Shown here: in pieces, positions 13,113 to 25,527 of the stretch
Layout: every line of letters begins with the position of its first letter
Numbering within the stretch: the first letter of the stretch is position 1
Assembly: GCA_028023455.1 (NCBI GenBank)
Contig: JAQFVV010000515.1
Coordinates: 246,001 to 310,000, forward strand
Length of the DNA: 64,000 nt
Origin: Epiperipatus broadwayi
Taxonomy: Eukaryota > Onychophora > Udeonychophora > Euonychophora > Peripatidae
Reading direction: 5' to 3'
Notes under the pieces: generated by a model
What the model was told of the DNA's origin: nothing
Database searches by the model: none
Seen by the model: the letters and a program-made list of their open reading frames with translations, nothing else
Program-made: the position numbers and the translations under genes

Positions 13113-13405
13113 TTATTAACCCAGGCAAAACTCTCCATACAGTAGTCCCACTCAGTGTAAGCCAGAGTAATCAATGAATGCCAGAAGGCTTATGCTGAAG
13201 GGTTGTATTAGATCCTAAGATCCAGGTGAAGTGCTCTCAGATCCAAGGCTCCTCACTGATGAAAGCCACAAATTAAAAACTAGGCTCAGGATATTGGATG
13301 AATAGGCACTAGATAGGGATTTTATGCACAAGCCTTCTGGCATCCATTAATTACTCTGGCTTGCACTAAGTGGCACTACTGTATAGAGAGTTTTGTCTGT
13401 TTAAT
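13113..13405. mobile_element. Fold-back repeat enclosing a hammerhead-like motif
   Basis: The arms of about 72 bp at 13124-13195 and about 13326-13397 are inverted copies with about 88% identity. Shared blocks are GGCAAAACTCTCCATACAG, then 'cactcagtg', 'gccagagtaatcaatg' and 'gccagaaggctt'. Between them, in forward orientation, lies a segment with CCAAGGCTCCTCACTGATGA that folds like a hammerhead (13243-13297). Half copies occur at 14836-15060 (arm plus interior) and 56580-56740 (interior plus the opposite arm). No coding capacity is present. Confidence 0.7.
13243..13297 (+). ncRNA. Degenerate type I hammerhead ribozyme-like motif (family 2)
   Basis: Outer stem I is CCAA (13243-13246) with TTGG (13294-13297). 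The internal loop is GGC against TA. Inner stem I is TCCTCA (13250-13255) against TCAGGA (13286-13291), five of six paired. The core CTGATGA lies at 13256-13262. G12 of the GAAA box is mutated to A (13276), and U16.1 has changed to G before C17 (13285). The 56591-56625 copy keeps the stem II (TGGC/GCCA) and GAAA lost here, which supports a common functional ancestor. This copy should be inactive. Confidence 0.6.
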
Positions 13406-13860
13406 TCTTATCAGTAAACATGAAATTAGCATAATTTAATGTATATGTAATTAAGGGGTGTAAACCATTTTTTCTCAGGCTATGAATAAATAACTTTTTG
13501 AATGTCAGCAAAGATCAAAAATAGAGTGAATCCACATATTTCTCTAAGATTTTGATGTTTATAAGCATAGCAATGTCAACACTGATGGAAATTCAAAATC
13601 AATTATTCAAGGATGGAGGATAAATGTCAATTTTTATTCATCCTAGTTTTAATAATTAACATGAAATTAGAATAGCTTTATGTACATATAATTAAGAGAA
13701 ACAAACAGCTCTCTTTCAGGCTATGATTAAATTATTCTCGGAATGTTAGCAAAGAATACAATAAATCCAGCAAGACTCTAAGCCTCTGATATTTATAAGC
13801 TTATTCTTGTCAACATTAGTGAAAATTCAGACAATTTTAACATGTGAGCCAGATAAAAAT
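13405..13860 (+). repeat. Tandem duplication, about 241-bp period
   Basis: Two diverged units share 'acatgaaattag', 'tataattaag', 'caggctatga', a 'gtyagcaaaga' block, 'gaatcca' and 'tgatrtttataagc'. The CAGGCTATGA landmark recurs at 13476 and 13717. A third copy lies at 3205-3340. No open frame is present. Confidence 0.6.
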
Positions 13861-14649
13861 ATGGCATTACTAATGATTGAAGGCAGTCAAAATAATAAAA
13901 TATTGAAAGATCTCATTTGCTTAACCTTTTTCATCTATCCTTTATTACAGCATTCTTAAATAATATAATATCTTGAAGTAATAACCAAATTTATATTCTT
14001 TAATCTGCAGTAAATATGAATGTTTTAAAAAATGCATTATAATTAACTGAGACGTAATAGTTTATATAATAAATAGTTAAGTTTCTAATTTTTTCCCCTC
14101 AAAATAGAAAATCCTTCCAGAAAATCCTGATCTTTATTTTATTATCTTACAATCTTGTATTTGTAATAATTTTTCTTAATAAAAACGAATTATTAAAATA
14201 AATTGGACTATGACTAACTGGAAGCAGTAGTTTCAAACAATTTTGAATTTCAGAAATCGACATCTTGCAGAAGAAAATATAACCGTATAAGTATTACTTT
14301 AAACAGTTGCTATTTATTTAACAAATTGTGCAAACTATTTGCATATGCCTGTAAAGCACACACATACATAAAGAGTGGGGGGAGATTTAATTTTATCAAA
14401 TATAATTTTTTAAAATTAGATAGGAGAATCAACATTAAATTGTCTTTTGAGCATATCAATAAAAAGAATATGTCAAGAAGCCATTTATCAGGGCAGATGA
14501 TTTGCAGTTGGTGGTTATTTTCTGCTCAAATAACCAATTACAAATTAAATACCTCTTTACAGATCCAAAGTTTGATGGCTAGTTGAGTTGGTTAAAGATC
14601 AGCTGCTTAAAAAAATGTCATTCCATTGAGATTTGAATTCTAGATTGTA
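13861..14649. other. AT-rich noncoding DNA
   Basis: No gene, RNA or clear repeat is recognised between the tandem duplication and the mariner-like element. Confidence 0.5.
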
Positions 14650-14941
14650 CAGTGTGTCCCAGTGAAAAAATGATTGGTTCATTCTCCAAGCTTCCTAAAG
14701 CACCATTTCTGAATCAATATGTGTTACATAATGACACAATTTAACTATTCCTATAAAAATGTTATGTTTGGATCATGAGTATGCCATTAAATGTGACAGT
14801 GTGTTTTGTACTTTAACCTATGGCACAAGAGACATAAACAGAGGCAAAACATTCCATACAGTAGTGCTATCCATTGCAAGCCAGAGTAATCAATGGATAC
14901 AAGAAGGTTTATGCATAAATCCCTATTTAGTATATACTCAT

Positions 14942-14995
14942 CCAACATTCCCAGAATAGTTTTTAACTTGTATCTTTCATCAGTTAGGAGCTTTG
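14942..14995 (-). ncRNA. Degenerate hammerhead-like motif (family 2), reverse copy
   Basis: On the minus strand the core CTGATGA (14977-14983) is intact and preceded by a CTCCTAA segment. It is followed by an AAAAACTATTC stretch in which G12 is lost, and by TGGGAATGTTGG, whose end pairs with the upstream CAAAG. The order and spacing match 13243-13297. It is a decayed copy. Confidence 0.45.
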
Positions 14996-15132
14996 AATCT
15001 TAGAACACTCCACCTAGATCTTAGGATTTAATGCAACCTTCAGCAGATTAAGCATAGGAAATGGTGATCATGTGATGTTTAGTGGTATAACACTCTTAAC
15101 ATTGTCTGAAGGTTTGTGATGATAGTGTTTTT

Positions 15133-15260
15133 TATATGTTGGACTATTTTCATCATCTAATATTAAGTATTGAATATCTTTAGAAAAATTTAAATAAAGT
15201 TAAATTTTTCTAAAGACATTCAATACTTAATATTAGAAGATGGGAATAGTCCAGCATATA
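15133..15260. mobile_element. Compact hairpin MITE, about 58-bp arms
   Basis: TATATGTTGGACTATTTTC... at 15133 is the near-exact inverse of ...GTCCAGCATATA ending at 15260. The arms of about 58 bp share 'catctaatattaagtattgaat' (broken by few mismatches) and 'tctttagaaaaattt', with only a few bases of loop. The ends match the element at 12432-12850. If transcribed it would form a long RNA hairpin. Confidence 0.7.
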
Positions 15261-15566
15261 AATATAACAATTAACATCTAATTTGTTTTAAATTGGGAAA
15301 AATTGCTATTGAAACATTTGAAATGATTGAAACTGCATATGACAGTGAAGCCTGGGTTGCAAGAATGTTTACAAATAGTTTGCATAATTTGTGATGGTAA
15401 GGAAGAACATTAAAGATGATTTATGAAGATACAAACAACCTGTCATATTTCATGTCATAATTGTTTACCCAAACATATTAGCCTTTCTCACAAGCATTGA
15501 TTTAGAGATGGCGCTGTAGGCAGCTTGGAAAAAGATCCAATCATCTTTTCACTGGGACATATTATA

Positions 15567-17880
15567 TAGCTGGATCGGGCAGGTGCAACTAATTAATCAA
15601 TATCACAATCATTTTTTTTAAATGATCCGGTCTTTTTTCTATTATTATAACGAATATGTCTAAAGTACAGACACATCTCGGCGCTTTTTAAAAGGAAACA
15701 AACTTTTTTCTCTCACATAAACTTTACAAACTACTTTTCTTAATATAAATAATAAAAGTTTTTCTTGATTAAAGAAAAAAAAATTAGAAAACATAATATC
15801 ATTTAACAAGACACGAACTGAAAATAAAATAAATTTTCCTTATACTGTATAACATTTCAAACTTAGCAGATAATTTTTTAAATAAAATGTAAGAACAAAG
15901 CGAAATTAATCGTCAGATTACATTGTGATTAAATGGTAACTTGTAAGTGTAACCATAGAAACAGCATGGATTGCGATTCAAGCCCCTAGATCGTTAGTTA
16001 AAGATGGTTAGTAGTTAAAAGCATTCTAATTTACTTTCACATTTCACTCAATCAAATGAAAATTATTCTACAAGAGAATTTACAAGTTGATCTCATAAAA
16101 TCAAATTTGCAATAAAATATCTGAATAAATAAAGTCAAGATAAATCAATTATTACGCCATTTTTACTTCACTTGTCGTAAACAAGTATGTGTTGTAATAT
16201 CTATTTACTATATTTTTAATTCGTTTCATTATCATTAAATGAAGAGATTTATTAATTTAGAGTACAAATAATAAAGACAAAAGAAATAGTAATAAAATTA
16301 TTACAAATAAATAATGGAATAACTGCTGATCGAGTATTCATACGAAATTCGAGCGCCGGAAGTGGTAAAACACAGCGCGGAAGTGGTAGAGATAAGTCTG
16401 ATCCGTGGACTGAAAGCTCCAAAATCTTCCACTTTTCCACTTCATTAAACTAAACAGAGCAATAAAATTATTGATGATAAATAAATAATATTAAAGAAAT
16501 AATAAACTAATATTGATAATGAAAAGTACTATAACTTGGACATAGTTCTCTGTTATCAAATCATGTCACTTTGGGTAGAAAAAAATAACATACAAGTTTA
16601 TATAATAGTAAAAATATAAGAAAAAAAAAGAGTATGTAAAAGAAGAAAGCCAATGTAATGTAAATATACGAAGATAAGATTTATAAAAGTGCTAGAAGAA
16701 ATAAAAATAGCTTGAAAACTTGATAAAGATAGATAAACTAGAATTAATTGCTCTAATTAAAATGTATTTAAAAAATAATTTTGAGAGAATTTTTATTATT
16801 ATCATTCATTTAGTCCATGGACTTTTTTTAAAGACAACTTAACTGCTATCAAAATATGCAAAAAAATCTAGAGGATTTCAGCCAGAGGATAAAAAAAATT
16901 TTGATTTTGCATCTGCACCCATAGATTTGGGAGTCATTACTATGTGGTTCATGCTTTGTGCTCACATCAGATGAGTGCTATGATCATGGGTTATCCTGAT
17001 CTGTTGATGAGACGGGTGGAGTCTAAAAAGATTAAATCCAGATTTCTGTATTGTTGGATCTGTAAATAAGAAATTTGTTTGGAATCTCAAAAGAATTCTG
17101 TTTTTATGTCAAAATTCTTTGATAACAGATTCTTGATTGAACATTTATAAAGGGGTTCTTGATTTGAGTTGAATCTGAGAAAGTGAAAGTATGAGTTGTT
17201 GACAAGTCCATTCTTCTTATCAGCTTTATATATATATATTTGTGAGGTAACTTTTCTCACATGTTATAATCTGGATATAATTTTGCAATAATAAACTGAA
17301 ATACAATTCTATCTCATACTACTTAAAAGTAACTTTGTATTGTAGCCTAACTTGTTTAACTAAGATTAACTTCTAGGAATACTGTCATTGAAAAGCTGGC
17401 AGATTGTGATGCAAATACTTCACTAACAACTTCTGTAGAAGTAGAATGTTCTGTTACTGAATACTATGTTTCTGTTTAAACAAAAAGTTCTCATGTTTAA
17501 CTTCTTGATACTCAATTAAGTATTTCCATAAGAAATACTGGCCAACTGAAATTTTTTACTTTATAGTTGCTTCCTATTCTTTCATATATTCCTTTGCCCA
17601 ACATGAAAGAATTTTTATGAGAAGGATTAAGTAGAACAAAAAAAGAAAAGAAATTATTTTATGAGATAACATTATAAAAAAAGTTGTAATGAGATGCAAA
17701 GACTGTACTTGGATTGAATTTTTTTATATGCATGATTTCATTTGAAAACAATTCTCTTGATCTGAACTGCTATAAATAAGATTAATCTTTTTCATCTATT
17801 GATTATCCTTAAACTTTTAATAAAAATCTTATATTTGCCAAGATTTCATGTCTTCCTCCAATGTTTTATTAACAACATCT
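15567..17880. other. AT-rich noncoding DNA
   Basis: No gene is supported in 2.3 kb. A slightly GC-richer patch at 16330-16440 (with GAGCGCCGGAAGTGG) has no recognisable frame or repeat partner in the window. Confidence 0.45.
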
Positions 17881-18093
17881 GGTACTTACGTATTAAATCT
17901 GCTGCCCATGTTTGCACTGGCAGAAGGCTGTACCTTTCTCCAGTGTATGTGTGTGAAGGGGAGGAGGTTTGCAATGTCAGATTGCCATATTAAAAAGTCA
18001 TAATGGAATTCTGCCATTACACACATTCTCCTCTCCCACACTGGAGAAAGGTACAGCATTCTGCCATCACAGCAGGTCTAATACATAAGTACC
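17881..18093. mobile_element. Fold-back element
   Basis: GGTACTTACGTATTAAATC at 17881 is inverted at the right end (GTCTAATACATAAGTACC, ending 18093). The arms also share 'ctgtacctttctccagtg' in inverted form (about 17927-17945 and 18038-18057). The left arm is a little longer than the right, and a spacer of about 60 bp lies between them. No coding capacity; family unknown. Confidence 0.7.
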
Positions 18094-18364
18094 CAATATC
18101 TATGTAGTGCAGCAGTGATATAGAATGAGTATTGGCAATAGTTTATCTTAGCTGTGGTCACAGCAAAATTCAATTTGTGAAATAAGATAATTATCTTAGT
18201 AAAAAAAAAAAATTCAATTTGTGATCTGTTTTAATATTTTTTGAGAAGCAAAATAGTTTTGAGGAAGACTGATTAACAATTAATTTAATAAAAAAAATGC
18301 ATAGTATTAAGTGCTAGATAAAATGATTTATTATTAATTATATTATAAACAATGCCAAAACAAT

Positions 18365-19925
18365 TAGTGGAAGAAAAATGAGTACTTCTACTTTGCACAA
18401 TATGACAAAAGCAATTTCCTACTCCAGTGCCATTTTCCATAAACCTAAATAATCAATGAGTATCAAATGATTTAGTACATTCAAATGCTACCATAAGACC
18501 AGTTTCTGGACTTTGGCTTTATCAATGAGGCTTTGGGATTCAAAGTTAGAAGCAGTACAGCCAAGCATCCAGTAAATACCATTAACTTCATCTTACCATT
18601 CAAACTAAAAACTTAAAATTTAACAAAGACTAATGTTTTGAACCCAAGTCAATTTATTTGAACAGTCATAGAGATGTGACTCCAGTTTAGTATCTATATA
18701 CTTTAACACCTTTCATTCTTTATTAAATGTATGTATCTTATTTTCCTGGCATTGGTATTATTAACATAACTAACCAGAGGGCTAAGGTGTATATAACTAA
18801 TAATGAAGTGAAGATATTAAGTATATATATATATATATAGAAAATAACCCTACATTTCACTTTTTTTACATCATAATAAATTCATAAAAATATATACATA
18901 TATATATATAGTGAACTGAAATTAGATATACATAACTGCTCAAGCAAATTGATTTGGATTAAAAACTTTAGGATAATTTTAAATTAAGATTTTTAGCTTG
19001 AATAGTAACATGGAATTAAAGGTTGTTACTTGTCTGCATTGTTACCAGTTTTGACTACTAAAGCCTCATTGATAAAAACTTATGCCACAAATTGGTCCCA
19101 GGATAAGAATTTACATGCAATAAAATGATTGGTAATCACTGACTACTCAAGTTGACATAAGAGAGCAGCAGAGTAGGAAATTGCTATTTATTTATTATAT
19201 TGTGTGAGCTGGAGAATTAAATAATTTGCTGTTATTATTAACATCCTATACGAGAATAAAGTGCCTATAGAGTAGAAGACACTAAAATATATAGAAACTA
19301 AAATTGGATCAGATCAGTATAGCTGTTCAGGCAGATTGATTTGGGTTCAAAGTTTTAAGATGATTTGAATTTCAGGTTTTTATCTTGAATAATAAAATGG
19401 AATTAAATATGGCTGAATGCTTCACTGAACTGCTTTTAACTTCTTATCAAATGGCAAATGCCAAAAACTGATTTGAGGAATGGGAATTTAAATGCAATAA
19501 AATGTCAGGAAATCAATGATTACTCAAACTTACAACAGATGGCACTAAAAGAGGAAGCTGTTCTTGTTCAATCATATTGTGCAAATAAAGTGCCTACAAT
19601 TTAATAAAAAAACTGAGTGAAAGTACTAAAATATATATATACCAGAGTCAAATCTATATAACTACACAAGTAGATTGAATTGGATTCAAAATCTTAGGCT
19701 GATTTAAATTTCATGTTTGTTTTTTTATCTTGATTAGTAAAATGAAGTTAAAGGTATTTTCTGGATGCTTGACAGCCCTGTTTCCAACTTTGAATCTCAG
19801 AGCCTTGTAGATAAAAGCAAAAGCCAAAACCTGGTCTAAGAATGGGGGTTTAAATGTATTAAAATGTCTGGTAATTGCTGATTACTTAGGATTACAATAA
19901 ATGACATTAGATAAGAGAACTGCTT
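18365..19925. repeat. Tandem and inverted cluster of about 340-390-bp units
   Basis: Three direct units start near 18925, 19310 and 19645. The landmark GATTTGG/GAATTGG recurs at 18951, 19338 and 19677, and the 'ccaca/ccaaaa' landmark at 19085, 19461 and 19823. Each has a 'wttgatttggrtt' block, 'tggaattaaa', a region corresponding to the family-2 hammerhead (for example GCCTCATTGATAAA at 19062-19075), 'ttgattactcaa' and a 'gagagcag' end. A fourth unit at about 18365-18715 is inverted and faces them across an (AT)n tract. Identity is perhaps 65-75%, so the array is old. Confidence 0.65.
18491..18536 (-). ncRNA. Weak hammerhead-like remnant in the inverted unit
   Basis: On the minus strand the order is CCAAAGCCTCA, TTGATAA (a degraded CTGATGA), AAGCCAAAGTCCA, GAAA, CTGGTC and TTATGG. 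The GAAA box and the UC before the predicted cleavage point are kept, but two core bases and most of stem I are not. It is called only because it lies at the place where the better copies have their hammerhead. Confidence 0.3.
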
Positions 19926-19930
19926 TTATT

Positions 19931-21431
<1,501 letters not shown>

Positions 21432-21475
21432 AATTGCAAGCACTGCGCTAGATAAAAATATTTGCTTATTTACTC

Positions 21476-21476
<1 letters not shown>

Positions 21477-21566
<90 letters not shown>

Positions 21567-21615
21567 TGATGATGATGATGATGATATTACTAATAATAGT
21601 AATAATAATAATATG
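21477..21615. repeat. (AAT)n/(GAT)n microsatellite
   Basis: (AAT)n of about 85 bp, then (GAT)n at about 21564-21585, then an interrupted (AAT)n. It lies upstream of the LINE endonuclease remnant at 21793. Confidence 0.95.
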
Positions 21616-21792
21616 GACTTTAAAGGTATATCATTTTCATATTTTGGTGTGGAATGAAGAGTCCAGAGATTGCCAGGTTCAAATGCTAAATCCCTATACT
21701 TTAATGATTTAGTGCAAAATAACACTTATAATCTCTTAATGATATATAAAAGTATTTTTTCTTAAATAGATTTATTTTTGGGTTTATTTATT

Positions 21793-22226
21793 ATGAAATT
21801 AAAAGTAGGGTCATTCAATACAAGAGGTTTAAACTCAGAAAAATTTTCAAACTAATTAAATAAATGTAATACAATCACATATCCTTGATTTGTTGGAAAC
21901 AAAAATAAATAGTGGGTCATAAGCATATTCATTAATATATTTAAACTCACAAAATTTTTCTGCTTTTTCCTGGAATTCTTCATCTTTGTCAGATAGTTCA
22001 GCCATTGTTTTTACAAAGACATATCCCTTTCTCTCTTTCAAAATTTTATATGTAGATACCAATTTAATATTAGTTACATTTTATTATTGCAGTATTAAAC
22101 TTAATGTAGTATTTGCTTATCGACCCTCTCGTCCTACAGTTATTAACAGACTAATCATTGCAGTAAACTGAGTGCTTTATTTTACTCTATAAACGTATCA
22201 TCCTGCTTGGTGACTTTAACTTGCCA
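21793..22226 (+). pseudogene. Non-LTR retrotransposon endonuclease remnant
   Basis: Starting with an ATG at 21793, the frame reads MKLKVGSFNTRGLNSEKFSN before a stop. This is the 'SFNxRGL' start of an apurinic-type LINE endonuclease. Further pieces follow in shifted frames: FAYRPSRPTVINR near 22120 (the 'YAP' region) and LYKRIILLGDFNLP at about 22184-22225, which is the GDFN catalytic motif. Several stops and frameshifts separate them, and no reverse transcriptase follows, so the element is 3'-truncated or interrupted. The sequence is more L1/Tx1- or I-like than the RTE copy at 42.5 kb, but the clade is not certain. Confidence 0.6.
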
Positions 22227-23285
22227 TATCACACATCTGTCTTCAAGTGGTTGCACCTTCTTGCCTTCCCTCTTGTAAGTGGCCAAGGTTGTCTTTCTTC
22301 AGTCTCTATCTCTTTTTCCAATGGCAGATATTTTTTACTTAATGATTATTTCTTTTATTATCCTATATTATTCAAATTAAATACATACAAAATGTATATA
22401 AAGAAGAGCTTGGTTTAATATTTTAATAGCATAGTATATTAATCATGCTTTCAACTAACTGGTGATCATATTCATAGCAATAGTTGTTCAAGAAGCTTAT
22501 GACCCTTATAAAAAATAAACAAATGTGAGGATTTGCATATAATTTGAATATAGAATGTAAATAAGTTAATTTGAATGAGTCATGTTTTTGATAAGAGGAT
22601 TCAAGATTCTTTTTAGGTGATTGTGTGTAAGTTATTGGCTTCAAATTTTATGCAAATCCACACTCTTATTTATTTTTTATAAATGTCACAATCTTCTTGG
22701 ATAACTATTCTGCAAATATGACTATCAGTTGGTTTGAAGCATGCTAAATATACCATGCTGTTAAAGTATTAAATCAACATTTGATTTATATACATTTTAT
22801 TTGTATTTATTTTAAATTACATTGTTCTGAGAAAAGTTTTTTAAAGATTGAAATTACCTTATGTCACATTATCTAATTAATCTGTGAATAAATCCTTTAA
22901 CTTTCTTTGATCACTCTACTCTAATTTGGACACTAGACCTAGATTTTACAAAGATTGTCTATGATACATTATGCTAAAACAATAGAAATACTTTTGTGAT
23001 TGATTTTAAATCTATATCATGCTTTTTAAATGAAAAGATATGAATTTAGATGTAGTCCAGCATATATAATTTTGGTTAACATTGTATCATACACAGTGAA
23101 TCACATGACATAACCAAGTTTACTATTATGTGGACTATTATCATTATCACACTAACAGACAGCATCAACAAATTACACAATGCAACTCTACAACAGATAC
23201 ATACATGTATATTAAAAAACTAACAATGCATATGCTTTAACATGTTATGTTATGAAAGATTATTTGGCTACAGAGAGAAAAAAAA
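22227..23285. other. AT-rich noncoding DNA
   Basis: No gene is supported. Short frames here show no family motif. Confidence 0.45.
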
Positions 23286-23329
23286 TCTCTCACACAACCG
23301 CATACTTGCTCAAAGGGATACATTTAGAG

Positions 23330-23690
23330 AACCTTGCCAATTAATGTGGGCTTTGAGCATTCCATCATCAGATTTTCAATGAAATGGATGGCTGAAGAGT
23401 TGTGGGTTGGAGTAGTTTGAAGTCTATCCATTAAAGTATGAAGATTGGCTATCTTAATATAAAGGTGAGCACTGATTGTATATATGTGTGGAGATAGTAA
23501 TCTGGACCAACTGATGATTGCTGGTTTAGCATTAAATACATATATTGGTGATTATTTATCTTTTCAACATGTGTATAATGGAGTGGGTCAGCAATATGAG
23601 ATGGTATGGAGAACTTAGGGTCGTGTGAAAGTCTGAGTTCAAATCCCTTATATATTACATTATATGTGCAGGTATGTGTAAGCCTGTACA
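23330..23690 (+). repeat. Dispersed repeat, 'GCATTCCATCATCAGATTTT' family
   Basis: The copy runs from a 'gagcattccatcatcag' block through 'ggctgaagagtt', a 'gatggactt'-like region, 'gaccaactgatgattgctgg', 'tggtgattatttatctttt' and 'gtgtgaaagtctgagttc' to 'ccttatatattac'. The same order is found at 41755-42060, 62823-63135 and 63285-63580. Near the right end GAGTTCAAATCCC resembles a pol III B box, but its polarity does not suit a tRNA-headed SINE whose body lies upstream. Confidence 0.7.
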
Positions 23691-24209
23691 GTATATTAAA
23701 TTACATTTAATCTAGTAAATAAATTATGAAGTTCTTTATTAAAAACATCAACTAAATATTGATATGATATATACTATCGACAAGTGTTAATTAGTCATAA
23801 AATAATATAAAGTTTAAAACAATACAGACAAAAGAATCAGGATAAACATTACATCAAGATCTGACTTTTAATAAACTAATATTGTTCTATCTTTAATAAT
23901 TGATGCATAATCTTTTAATGCAGAAAATGATTTTTCATATCAGACAAAATTATTATATCAAATAAATAATCAAACGAATCTAAGTAAACTTACAATTCGT
24001 CAAAGTATTTTTTCACACTACAGTATATTTATATGAAAACCTTAAAATTTTTAATAGCTAATTTATTTTCTACTGTCAAACAACTTTTGGAAGAGAATTC
24101 AAATCATCAATTAGACGAATCAGATTCAGAAATAATCCTATTAGCTTTATATCCTGTATTTTTTTTCAACCAAATTTTGGCATTTTTAATGCAAACAAAT
24201 GAATAGCTA

Positions 24210-24338
24210 GTCAAGCGTTGTTAGCCGAGAGGTCATCGCACTCGCCTTGCAAGCAAGTAGTTGGTTGCAGACGGGTGTGGGTTCGCGTCCCGGCCGATGC
24301 TATGACATATGAAAAAAACAAAAAAACAAAAAAAAATC
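24210..24338 (+). mobile_element. tRNA-like SINE (class II tRNA head) with target duplication
   Basis: A short pol III-type retroelement. The A box TAGCCGAGAGG (24222-24232) matches TRGYNNARNGG exactly, and the B box GGTTCGCGTCC (24280-24290) has one mismatch. A 7-nt anticodon-like loop CTTGCAA (24246-24252), a long variable arm and an acceptor-like pairing (GCGTTG with the distal GATGC end) make the head resemble a Leu/Ser-type tRNA. The anticodon position reads TGC, which does not fit that class. An A-rich tail follows (24311-24337). The 8-bp repeat AATAGCTA at 24202-24209 and 24339-24346 is a target-site duplication. Relatives are at 38407-38499 and 47388-47487. Confidence 0.75.
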
Positions 24339-24346
24339 AATAGCTA

Positions 24347-25527
24347 TTTTCTTTTGTCACTATATGTGCTTTCCAACGCAATTTCCTATTTTCAGGTAAT
24401 AAATGTTCATTTAAATACATATACTTAACAGATGTAGTATTAGGCAAAACATCGGATAGATATAAATTAATTTTTTTACTGCCTGGCAAGAATAAAAATC
24501 CCTAGTCATTTTATAAACAAAACCAATATTTATTACAGATCCAAATCTACATCTGTATTTTAATCTATATAGAGATTTAATATTATATTTATTACAGTCT
24601 AGCAATTCTATTTTTTTAAGCTATTTTCTGCAATATTAAATAAATGTTCACATTCAGTATATTCAATACTAACAATTTCAATATTATTTCCTAATCGTTG
24701 CTGCTTCTATGATAGAGAATTGTGTTTTTATTTTTTCTTCTATACCATTTAGTTGAATGCTATACTCAGACTTCCAAAAGGTTCTACAGGTGGTGGATAA
24801 ACAACTAGTCTTTAGACATGAATACCAACTGTGAATAACAAATGAACTGGGCCAACTACGAGTTTCTGCTGCCTTGTAGGGAAGAAATTTGGTTAATCAA
24901 AGGCTAGATACTGCTTTCCATACAGTGTTTTCTGTCTCCCTCTTTCCTTTTGTTACTTAAGTTACTGTTAGGTATGGCCATCATGAGTCTTTCATGCCAT
25001 CTAACATCTTTTTACAGCAACTGTGACTATGAGATTATGTTAGTGCACCAATGCTTCTATTATTTAACTATACATACAGAATTTCTGACTCCCATTTTTC
25101 TTTCCATTTTATTTTCCTTTTAGCTTAAGCTCTCAAAAATTCAAAGGCTATGACAGAGTCAGGCCTAATAGGCTGGCAGTTCTTAGTTGTGATTCTTACT
25201 TGAGACAGTTCAGTTGCTATTAATCCAGCTTAGAACTGGATTTAAGTGAGATAGATGTTTTAGCTAGCAAAGATTGTATGTTTAGGCACAGTTTGTGGAT
25301 ATCTCTTTCTACCATGGATGTGGAAGTGTCTAGAAAATATCTTAAAAATTATTTGAATCACATAGATTGGCAAAATTATTGACATGATAGATTACTCATT
25401 TTAATGATAGAAACAAAAAGAATGATAGTGAAAACATCAGTAGTAGTGGTAAATTCAAGACCCAGTATACAATCTTTACTCGATATAAACTATTTAAGGC
25501 CAGAATAAAGGACTGCACTTCTGGATA
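24347..25527. other. Noncoding DNA upstream of the LINE
   Basis: No gene is recognised. The part just upstream of 25528 may contain the LINE 5' region, but no motif can be read there. Confidence 0.4.

Larger units (their letters stand above)
14650..15564. mobile_element. Mariner-like non-autonomous element with nested repeats
   Basis: The terminal inverted repeats begin near 14650 (CAGTGTGTCCCAGTGAAAA, then 'atgattgg', 'ccaagct' and 'caccat') and are mirrored to 15564 ('ttttcactgggacat'). They pair over roughly 70 bp and are flanked by TA on both sides (14648-14649 and 15565-15566), the target of Tc1/mariner elements. Inside lie a family-2 fold-back half (14836-15060) and a compact hairpin MITE (15133-15260). 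No transposase remains. The 3440-3690 block is a related right half. Confidence 0.6.

Noticed and set aside
23600-23660. tRNA-headed SINE promoter in the 23.3-kb repeat family
   Set aside because: The B-box-like GTTCAAATC lies at the 3' end on the body strand, so a pol III transcript would run out of the element.
24215-24300. Functional tRNA gene
   Set aside because: The anticodon TGC (Ala) conflicts with a class II body, the anticodon and T stems contain mismatches, and an A-tail with target duplication shows it is a SINE.
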